NCBI GenBank assembly: GCA_032622095.1
Contig: CP136063.1
Coordinates: 179,223,956-179,287,955, forward strand
Origin: Siphonodentalium dalli
Taxonomy: Eukaryota > Mollusca > Scaphopoda > Gadilida > Siphonodentaliidae
DNA length: 64,000 nt
Reading direction: 5' to 3'
The notes beneath the pieces are model-generated. The model was given only the letters and a program-made list of their open reading frames with translations, had not been told where the DNA came from and did no database searches. The first letter of the stretch is position 1, and every line of letters starts with the position of its first letter. Shown one piece after another: positions 27,601 to 39,600 of the stretch. Both the position numbers and the translations under genes were made by a program.

Positions 27601-30600
27601 AAGATACATCAACGTTCCTCACTATCATTCTAGTAATGTACCACTGCAGATAGCATATAGGCATTTGTACTCTTTGGAGCTTCTCCCCACCCTGATATTG
27701 TAAATGGTATATTTTAAAATGTAGAATATTCCAATTCTAGAAGACATACCTTTAACTTTTTTCAGAAATGGAGACATTGATCAAGAGACATCCAATGATG
27801 GATACAGTGAAAGAGAAATACAATGACATGGTTAACTCCATTCCATTAATGCCTGAAATTCCAATGCCCACCAATATTATTAATAATGTGATCAACAAAA
27901 CCGAACAGCACCTCGGAGCTAACGAGATCTACCAACAGGTAAGATTACCTTCATAGTCCACCACTTACCTGTATTCTGTGACATACAGTAATGCCCTAAT
28001 AATAAATAATTGACTCCTTAACCACAGCAGAATTATGGGTAATTTTTCAGGATTTAGTCAGAAATATGGCTTGTTGCCATTCATTGGAAGCTCTCACTGA
28101 TAGCTTTCTGATGAATGGCAACAATCCATATTTCCAACTAAATCCTGAAAAATTATCCATAATTCTGAGCACTGTTGTTAAGGAGTCGATTATTTAGGGC
28201 ATTACTGTACATTATGTTCACCAGATATTTGTGTCTTTCACAGACATGTCTTATGTCATTTACCTTTCTCTATTAATAGTCATTGATAGGAAATGTTCAT
28301 ATAATAACTTTAAGAAACATGTCGTTTGTTGAACTTATTATCTGAACATTTCCCTCAATGAATATGAATTCCTCTGCACTTTTTATTATCTTTTCAACAG
28401 TTTGTTGTCTGCTTATACATCCTGAACACCCCTCAGATGAATACTAGACCATTCCAATATATACTTTTTAACTGAGTGGGAGAATCCATCTGGTATAGAA
28501 ATGGTTATCCTGTGATTCATGAAAGTATCCCCTCCATTCAGTACTAAAAGTATACATTAGAATGGTTTATTTTTGATTAGGTGGCATGTTCAAATAAGAT
28601 AATCAGACAACAGGCTGAGACACCACATATGATTACCATTCATTCATTTGTAATGATGGTTAGATAGTAGGTTTATTAGTTGAACCTTCCTGCAAATGAA
28701 TGAGTAGTAATCAAATAACTACCCACCACGGAGTATCCTTCAAATTGTTCAATCTCATGTATATTCACTTTGGGTTGTTCAAATATAGTCTGTACATTTG
28801 ACTAATTTGGTAGTGCAGAAAATGATATGCTTGGAATCAAGACAGTTTTGATGAAAATAAGAGTCATTTTTTCCGTAAATACAAAAATCTTCACAACAGA
28901 GCTTTATCTGGAATTAATTGGGATTAAGCAATTATGATCTTTTTCCTGTTGGATAAATTGGAAAAGAATGTGTTAACAAATGCATGGTCCAATAGTGGGA
29001 TATTTGAGATGATACATCATTATTTTTGCCTGATGAACTGATCACGGCTGTCCTATTTTTTTCAGGGCAAATGGGCCTGGAATTACTGGAATGTCAAAGA
29101 CAATGCACAGAAAATGTTGAGAGATTTGCTGTCCGAGGCTGAGATCGAGGCACACAAACAACTTAACAACATCAAAAACAAAATTGCTTTCGATCTCCAG
29201 AAATCAAGATTGATCGCATTCAACCCTGAAAATGGGGAGATTCAGTTTGAGCTATACAGTCCTATAGCTCTCAAATCCCTGCTATATGTGCCAGAGTTCG
29301 GATTTGAATCTAAAATCAATAAGCTGAAGCAGTACATTCCTAAAGCAGATTTCTCTTTCTGGGATTTGTACTACAGCTACATTCCTCCATCAAACCTCAG
29401 AGACATGCTTCCACCATTCAAAGGTATGACATACTTCAAACTTCATTGTCATATAATTATTTTCTTCTATTTTTGCAGTGCAGATGTCCCATTAATATTA
29501 TAATATTTATATGGTATGTGTGTGTTACAATAAATCACGTTCAGTGATTGGTCAACTGCCAATTGGTTCCAGCGTTTGATGTCCCAATAAAACACACCAT
29601 AACATGAACCGACGTGACATCTTGTTGACCAGATGATTAGTTGTGTTCATAGAATAAGTGGGCATGTTTTATTAAGTGCGTGACCATAGGCTTATTGATC
29701 GATAATTCACAGGCAGAATATTAGGCTAACTTACAGTGCTGCATGGCACAATATATACAGTAATGCCCTAAATAATCAACTCCTTAACCACAGCAGAATT
29801 ATGGGTAACTTTTCAGGATTTAGTCGGAAATATGGCTTGTTGCCATTCATCTGAAAGCTCTCGGTGATAAATGGCAACAAGCCATATTTCCGACTAAATC
29901 CTGAAAAGTTACCCATAGTTCTGCTGTGGTTAAGGAGTCGATTATTTAGGGCATTACTGTAGTTAGATTTCAGAAAAAAAAGTCAGCTGAGTTTGTAGAA
30001 ATTAATAAGGAAAAAGCTATATAAATACAGGAAATGAATGTAGATTGAGTGTTTTATTGAGGGGTATTTCGCTGTGGTCATTTGAGCATATTTAGTGTGA
30101 ACATCTTAAAACACTCTCAAACTACATTCATTTCTTAACTGTACTTTGATGATAGTTTTGTTCATGCTCATATTTGGTTATAATAACTTGAACAACTATG
30201 ATGTTGTGTCCTGATACTCAAAAGAAATACACTTTTGTACAATGTTGTCTCCAGAATAGCAGCGTACACATTTATTCTTATATATATACATTATTGTGTC
30301 TTATGTTGGCATAATCATTCCTCATGTTTATCGAGATTTGTTCAGACAGAATGAAGGAATATACATTTAAATGTATAACTGGTTCTGATGTTGTATTCTC
30401 TGGTATGGTACAACCAATATCGATTGTGCTTTCAGTTCTGTTGTATGATTTTTGGCCCACTGAATACAAATTTAGCATAAAAGATTCACCTATCAAAATG
30501 TTTTGACATAAGCAGCTGACAACACAGACTTCATTCATGGCCGTAATGATGAAATATGTCCAGACTTATTTTACAAATCCTGTGTACTAACCATTCATAA

Positions 30601-33600
30601 ATGTGATATTTCTTCATCCTTTTTCAGCTGTTGCTGGTATTTCTGAGAGCAAACATTTCTTCACTTTTGATGGCAAACACTTTGACTTCGCTGGTCGATG
30701 CAGTTACACCCTTGCCAAGGACATGCTCCACAGCAATTTCTCCGTCATCGCTAACTACGACAGAGCCACTAACCCATCAATTGCTAGCATTCAAATTACT
30801 GATAAACAGAATGTCATTGAAGTCAGAGATAATGGAAGAGTAAGTTTTGTAAAGTATTGTTCCCAATCTTGAAGTTTGATGCTTTCGACTAAAGAATAAA
30901 ATTGTTATCGATTTTACCATGCTGAAAGTGAAGTGCACAGCAAGCATTTTTCTTATGCTCTTTGATTTTTTGCAGGCACAATAAATTCTTTGATCTAATT
31001 CCGCAGAATATGCTTTTTCAAATAATTTGTTTTGAGTTGTGTCATTTTTACAATAACATCAACTAAATATGATCAATCAGTATTCGATTCAGACTAACTC
31101 AGATAGAGTATATCCTAAAATATGTAGTAATTGCCCTCTGACTTCATTTCCCAGTATAGAATACACTGAATCAGTGCTTTCATCAAAATACAAGAATTAA
31201 TGCACAAGAAGGATTTCATGAAAGTTGTCTTGAATTTCAGATTAAGATAAATGGAAGACGTGTTGAGATCCCAGTAAGCATCGGAGATACCACAGTTGAG
31301 AGAATTGGCCAGGTTCTACGTGTAGCTAACAAAAACTTTGAGCTGGACTACGATATGGAACACAAATATTACTTCCTCACTGTCAGTGGGTGGTACCATG
31401 GAAGACTGGCTGGTCTGCTCGGATACTACGATCTCGAGAATTTCAATGACATGATGACATCAGAGAGAATAATCACAAAGAATATTCAGCAGCTCGCACA
31501 GTCATGGGAGGTTGCATCCAGATGCTCCTCGAACAACAATTTCGCTGACAACTTAATCAATCCAACACAAAGTGCGACAGAAAAATGCACCAAATTCTTT
31601 GAGATGCACAGCTCAGAATTCAGACCATGCTTTGGACAGGTTTGTAATTTTTTTCAGTAACAACAACCTTCAAGTGATCATATGTGTAGTTTGGTTTATC
31701 ATGTGATTTTCTTATGTTTATCTCAGGGCAAAATTAATTATTTGAGTGTTTCTGGCAACCTGCCGGCCCTCAGTCTCAAATACCGTGCCCAAAATGTGTT
31801 TTTTTTATTATTTTGCCCTTATTCGTCGCTGAAAAAAATTTTGTCGATCAAAACATTGTTAATATGGACATTAAAATTTTACTTTCTATTTACAATTTAA
31901 ACCCTCAGGTTCTATGTCTTACATATATATATGCATTTCATTTCATTTAAATAGATACATTATTCAATTTCTGAATTCATGGGGTTCATTATTCCAGGTA
32001 TTTTGCAAAATAATATGAAAAATTACAATAAAATAAAAATCTACCTGACCGACCAAATATATTTTGGACCCATTTTCAGAAACCGTATTCATTGTATTTT
32101 GGCCTCAATACTATCGCTATTGTCATAGTTAAAGTCCAAATTATTGGAGTTGTAGACAAAATATTCTGCAAATGTCAGAGACATATGCCCAGTTCTAAAT
32201 ATATATATAATTGACATTTTGAATTTTAACTTACATATGTCAGGTACTACCATTTGCGACTACTTATTAAAGGTACTCAATCCGATAAAACTTATCTCAT
32301 TTACTATTTCAATGGCTTCGGGGGTCAAAAATATTTGATTCGAGTCGAGGAAGTCACCCATCAAAGCTCAGATTTGTTAGATATCGATTTTAGAAATCTA
32401 TTATTTTTCATTATCGGGAATTCTTTCTGGCCCAGTACGTAGTCAAAATTGCGTGATTATTACCACTTGATTTTAGAGTTATCCATCCTTGTCTGTTTGA
32501 ATAGAGTTTTGGTGTAATCATCTCGAGCAGGTTTCAAAATTGACGGCAATGATTAGTACTCATCTCGAGAAATTAACAAATTTCAAAAATCAATATCTAA
32601 TAACTCTGAGCTTTGTTTGATGGGTTCCTCGACTCGAATCAAATATTTTTTACCCCCAAAGCCAAAGAAATAGTAATATAGGACCCTCTTATCGGATTGT
32701 TGTTGTTGGAATCTGTTGAGATGGGGACCCTCTTTACGGATTGAGTACCTTTAATTGTCATACCGCTAATCCTCAGCATTTTGACCAGCCTTATTGTAGT
32801 TTTCATATAATACATGCAGTTGGTTTGGAATCATAATATGACACGCTCGAACTTCGAATGTCATTGTTTGTCTGCATGGTTTCAGTGGAATCAAAAGATT
32901 CTCAACATAAAATTGAATGGCATTATTTACAAATAGAAGAAAAGAAAATGACTGAACATGTAGAATGTCCTAAAGATTTATATACAGTAATGCCCAGTCT
33001 GGGTGAACGTCGACTCTATATTTGAAATCTAGAGTCTGGAGCTAATGTCGCCAAAACCATTTCCATTCAGCGAAGAGCTTCCCCAAAATGACGTCACGGA
33101 TTAAAAAACATACATCGATGATTGACAGGTGTCCCCACGTGTTATTTGTTGTGCTTCGCAATAACAATGGCCCGTGTCGCGACATAAAGTCACAGAAGAT
33201 AATATTTGTCGTGTGTGCGACTTTTCTTTTTCGGGAGATGAACTCGCTGCATCAACCGGAAAGCTGCATCCGAGAGCAAAAAATAAGGTTGTCATCAAAA
33301 ATGATGCTTTAGAACTATTTAAAAGCATAAAATTAAGTCATTTCCTCGGTGTTTATTAAACTTTCAGATGACTTTTTTACGACAAATAATTTGATTTGCA
33401 AACCATGTTACAATAAAGTAAATCAAATACACGGACATGAGTGAGTTCTATTTATATTTATGGGAGGCCAAGTTGGTACCATGCGCAGGCCTATCTATCA
33501 GGTCTAGCACATCCTTCAAATTAATCCGAATCGTACCGAATATATAATTTCGAAGCCATTTGTTCTGTCTCTGTTGTATTTGCAAGCATCGCTTTCGATC

Positions 33601-36600
33601 GGAGAAATACCGACTCTGTTACTATATTTAGAGGTGACATTATGGGAGTCTCCGCCCACTAACACTTGTTTATTAACCCATGCGGTTTCATTGGACGGAA
33701 AATAATTTACGCAATCAATCAGATTACGGAATCCCGAGGACTTGGAAATGAGATAGCGATGTTATCCGTCAGACCTAATATTCAATGTTGTAATGAATAT
33801 TTAGGTATGAGTTTACTCAGACTGAGTAATGCCATAAATAATCGACTCCTTAACCACAGCAGAATTATGGGTAATTTTTCAGGATTTTTCAGTGAGAGCT
33901 TTCCGATGAATGACAACAAGCCATATTTCCGACTAAATCCTGAAAAATTACCCATAGTTCTGCTGTGGTTAAGGAGTCGATTATTTAGGGAATTACTATA
34001 TGTGCTTTGTATGATACAAAATAAATACAGTATTTAAATGCTTTTAATAACAGGTCACACCAGAAGAGTACATGACTGCCTGTGAGAATGAGATGACTGT
34101 TGGATCCATGGATCTTTGTAATACTGCAGCAATGTACATCCGTATGTGCAGAGCTAAAGAAGTCAATGTGAAGCTTCCCAGACAGTGTGGTGAGTAATAT
34201 TCCTCCAATACACTCAATCTCATTGAGAGGTTACAAAAAAACAACCCTTACTCATTTCAATGTTCTGATGTTCTTTGCACCCCCCCCCCCCCCCCCCCCC
34301 ACAGCTGTTGATTAGGTGCATTATGAGTTATGCCGATATAATCCATCCAGCGATGTCGAAGCTAGTTTAATTTCCGGTAAGTGCGGATTGGTGATCCATG
34401 CAGAGGGAGGGCAGTAGGGTACCCTGAATCGTGTATCTGGGCAAGTTTCTTAGTTGCTTACAAGAGTCGGTGGTTTGTACATGCAATGGAGTGATATCCC
34501 AGTGTTATTAACCATCTGCACGGTCATTCCTTCAACCACATTCTAATATGGCCCAGCAGATAGAACAACAATAAACTCAATAATAAACTTTATGAACATT
34601 CTTGGCTCATCTTGCAGTTATTTGCATTTTGTTATGTCTTAGCATGACAAATAGCCATCTTTAAATGCCATTTTATACAATTGATCACTGTCCTATGCCT
34701 GTAGGCGCAAAATATATCATCTTTTTCGATAACTTGGGTTTAATAAACCGGATTCAATAATATTATTTTATTGAAAAGTATGTGTGCCTAATTTAGTCAT
34801 GAAACTGTTTGTCAGCGAATGTTTGTGTAATCACTTAACGTTGTTTATTAACAGTGCGATGCAGTAACCCAAATGGTAACACCTTCATGGAGGGAGAGAA
34901 TGTCACACTTACAAAGATGAACGAACCGGAAGTTGATGTTCTCTTCGTGATGCAGGAAGCCAAGTGCAACAAGAAAGTATTCCACAAGCTTGACAACATC
35001 GCCAAAGAAATCTACTCAGATCTCAAAATTAAAGGTATAGATTAAAGTGAATTGACTCTCGGTGGTGGAATGCCTCCTGTTGGTTTATCAGTCGTTAATT
35101 TGGGTTGCACGCGGTACTAAATATTTACATTTTTATACGCCTGTTTGAAAAAAAAACAGTCATAAGTATTCAGTCTTCCGTCTGTCGGGACATCCACCCA
35201 TTAACATTTTTGGTGTCTGACTGATAACTCCAGTTTATATAATTTTATATGAACCAAAGTTGGTATGTGTATTTCGGAGCTAAAAATTCAGTCCAAGTTC
35301 GAAGATGGGTTCCGTCCAATTATTTTTATATCAGTTAGATTCCATATTCCTTAATCTTAAACAATAAAACTAGACCAATTTGATGTCACAGGGGACATCA
35401 CTCTTTCCTCTCATGCAACTTAACACTTGTTTGCCATTGTGAGACTTCAGTGAATTATCACAGCTATGTGTTAGACAGTCTATCTGCTTATACATATGCA
35501 CATCAGAAGCTTTTTTTAGTTTTCTCGATATATACGTTTAATTATTTTGAGGTCTGTTTTCACAAGAGTACAGCTGAATAATATGAATCTTTCATTCACG
35601 AGTTAACCCATTCTATACTAAATACTCATTGACGAGTAGTTATCCCTTAAGAAATGTTCAAACCTGTGGTTGTTAAACTTATTATATGAACATTTCCCAC
35701 CAATGAATAGGATTCCTTTTGCACCTTTTATTGTCTGCTAATATTTTCTGAACATCCCTCCAGACGAATAATAGACCCTTCAAGTTCCTATGTATACTTT
35801 TATAACTGATTGGGAGAATATATATAGTAACGAAAAAGGGTTAAACATTCTTTTCAGGCATCAAAGATTCGAGGTATGGATTCATGACGTACGATGAAGA
35901 GAAGACAAACATGCACACCATAAATGGTGAGATCTTCACATCTGCTGCTAAATTCGCACCAGAAATCAGGAAATTGTCCGAAGAGACTCAGGCTGATGCT
36001 ATGACTGCTCTAATGAAAGCCGCCAGGTATCCATTCAGAACTGGAGCTAAGAAAATAGTAATTCTGATCCCATGTGCTGACTGCCACGAGAATAACGTCA
36101 GATACAGTGAAATCAGCCAAATATACAAGAACAGCGACATTTCTCTGCATATTCTCACACAGCCAGAGTTTGGAATCAATGGAAACAAAGGATCTAAATC
36201 AAGCAAAATATTTGGTAAGTTTCAAATTTTACTGCTATCAATATATTATAAAGGGCCCTAGTTATTCGAGTTGTATACAGTAATGCCCTAAATAATCGAC
36301 TCCTTAACCACAGCAGAATTATGGATAATTTTTCAGGATTTAGTCGGAAATATGGCTTGTTGCCATTCATCAGAAAGCTCTCAGTGAGAGATTTGCAATG
36401 AATGGCAACAAGCCATATTTCCGACTAAATCCTGAAAAATTACCCATAATTCTGCTGTGGTTAAGGAGTCGATTATTTAAGGCATTACTGTAGTGTATCC
36501 GATAAATGCTCCATGCAAGGTGAGTGTATTTTAAATGTATGTAGCTTGGCTAGTTTGTTAGTCAGTGGTATCTACTTTCAGTGGTGTCATTTTGCAGTGA

Positions 36601-39600
36601 ATATGCACTGATGGGTAGTTACTTGATTACCATTGAATCTTTGCAGTGGTCTTCAGCTATTAAGTTATAGCAATGGCCTTATGATCGTATTAGCTGAATT
36701 ACTTTTCTGAAAATAAATCCAATAGGGTTTCTCTGCCTGTAATCTGCTGATATCAACTGAATATCCCTATAAATGTAGAACAGACCATTCCATTGTATAC
36801 TTTATAACAGAATCAATTTATAGAATATAGAAGAACAAACCATCATTGTATAACAGAATCAATTGATAGAACATAGAAGAATAGACCATCATTGTATAAC
36901 AGAATCAATTTATAGACCATAGAACAATAGATCACCATTGTATATTCTATGACAGAATCAATGTATAGACCATGGAAGAATAGACCATCATTGTATAACA
37001 TAATCAATTTATAGACCATAGAATAATAGACCACCGTTGTATATTCTATGACAGAATCAATTTATAGACCATAGAATAATAGACCACCATATAATATTGT
37101 GTAACAGAATCAATTCAGCGATCAAATGATTAATATTAAAAGAACCCAATGCCCTCACAAAATATAATAGTCTTAAAAACAAAGAACATGGAAAATATAT
37201 CAATTTAAAGTGTGCTTCTAATCATTAGTGATAGTTCTCCAATAACGAAATTCTGCATTTTTAAAACATTATTATGTAAACAAAACTGTTACAATGATTT
37301 GTCAACAATCATCGCATATTGTGTAGTAAGTTCAAATATTTTAGTCTGAATACGATTTTGAGAATATTTGTTCAATGCTTTGACCTTTTCCAATGTTTAT
37401 CATCAAGTTTTGATTAAACTTTGGTCATCTTATTGAACTAATTGGATTTTTATCAGTAATTCCACTGTAACAGTATTGTTCACATAGCAATGGTTTTGAT
37501 ATGCAAAATATTGTAATTGAAGATTTATTAATAATGAAAATAACAACAAAAATGATCCAATTTGTATGTGCTTAATGATATTTGTTTTACAGACTTTTAT
37601 AAAATTTATGTTATGTCGCATGAACTCATTCCAAAAGCCTTGAGTCCCTTTAAAATAATGTTTTCAGTCTCAGACAATACCCGATTTCAGTCTTACTTAC
37701 AAAAGGTTGTTCTCATTCATTCAGGAATCGACAACAACAAAGTATACACTATCTCAGAGAAAGTTGGAAACAAAGAAATGTTGCCGATGGTTACCTATAA
37801 GAAGGATACATGTATTGCATTGGCACGAAAGCTTGGATCTATCTTCGATGTGCAGACTTTAACACAGTCAAGACTGCAGACACAGAAAGCATTCATCGAG
37901 TCGCTCGTATCATCTATTAGCCAATCAGCAAAGCCAGCTGAATGCCAGAATTGCAGATGTGTCGCAGATGAAACTGGCGTAGGAATATCTGTATGCCAGC
38001 GATGCCAGTCTGTAGAATACAAAGTAGAACTACCAGTGGTAAGTGTAAGAATGCTATCAACATAGGGCAGCGAAGGTTCTGTAAATTGGGGTGTTGAAAG
38101 AAACAGATACCATTCAAGCAATATTTTTAAAGGTACTCAATCTGATCGAGGGTAAAAAATAGTTGATTCGAGTCGAGGAATCCACCCATCATTTCTCAGA
38201 GTGATCAGATATCGATTTTTGAAGTTTGTTATTTCTCGAGATGTGCAATTATTTGTGGCCCAGAAAACAGTTATCAAACTGAGTCTCGGACAAACTTGCG
38301 GATGAAGATGGATAACTCTAAAATCAAGTGTTAAGGTGGTCAAATTTCGTGATACTCAAGTGATAATACGGCCATATTTTCAGTGTTGATCAAATTGATA
38401 CCATAGTTGACAGCGGTTAGCATTATTTTTTTGCAATTAATTGGTTCTGATAACTAAAGCGTATTTTGAAGAAATGTTGTTGTTGTTGTATCTTGATGAT
38501 ATGGGGACCATCTGATCAGATTGAGAACCTTTAAAGCGATGTGATACACTCCTCTGAGGCACACAGCAAATAAACTTGTTCAAAGCAGGTATTTTAATTT
38601 CCAGCACACAATGTCATTCTATCATATTAAAATAAATATAGTAACCCTCATTATCGAAATCATTGCCGTTTGTTTATCAGCGATTTGTTCAGGAAAATGG
38701 AACTTTGAAGACTGTTTGTTTACATTTTTGAGAAGTTCAGATGTCGTGTTTTACAAAAGGATACATCCATAATAGCTAGTTTAATGATGCATTCTTCAAA
38801 TTGGGTGTAGTGGCTGAGTCGTAAAATATCAGTTTGAAGTAGTGAAATAAGTACATAATATGTGTTTAACCCTTTCAGTGCCAAGTTCGATTTTTGTATC
38901 AACCCATATTTCCTTGATAATTTTTCAAATTTATTGATTATAATAATGTGATACATTGATGGAAAGAGCTCTAAGAGCTCTTTCCATCAATGTATCACAT
39001 TATTATAATTTATTTATTGATTATAATAATGTGATACATTGATGGAAAGAGCTCTAAATTTGAAAAATGATCAAGGAAATATTGGTTGATACAAAAATTG
39101 GACTTGGCACTGAAAGGGTTAAAGGTACTCAATCCGTAAAGAGGGTCCCCATCTCAACAGATTCCAACAACAACAATCCGATCAGAGGGTCCTATATTAC
39201 TATTTCTTTGGCTTTGGGGGTAAAAAATATTTGATTCGAGTCGAGGAACCCATCAAACAAAGCTCAGAGTTATTAGATATTGATTTTTGAAATTTGTTAA
39301 TTGCTCGAGATGAGTACTAATAACTGCCGTCAATTTGGTAACCTGCTCGAGATTTTACGCCAAAACTCTATTCAAACAGACAAGGATGGATAACTCTATA
39401 ATCAAGTGGTAATAATAACGAAATTTTGACTGTCTTCTGGGCCAGAAAGAATTCCCGATAATGAAAAATAATAGATTTCTAAAATCGATATCTAACAAAT
39501 CTGAGCTTTGATGGGTGACTTCCTCGACTCGAATCAAATATTTTTGACCCCCGAAGCCATTGAAATAGTAATTGAGAGGAGTTTTATCGGATTGAGTACC

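Noticed and set aside
36843-37034. 63-residue minus-strand ORF rich in Tyr/Leu/Ile.
   Set aside because: Translation of the 46/54-bp tandem repeat in intron 24.
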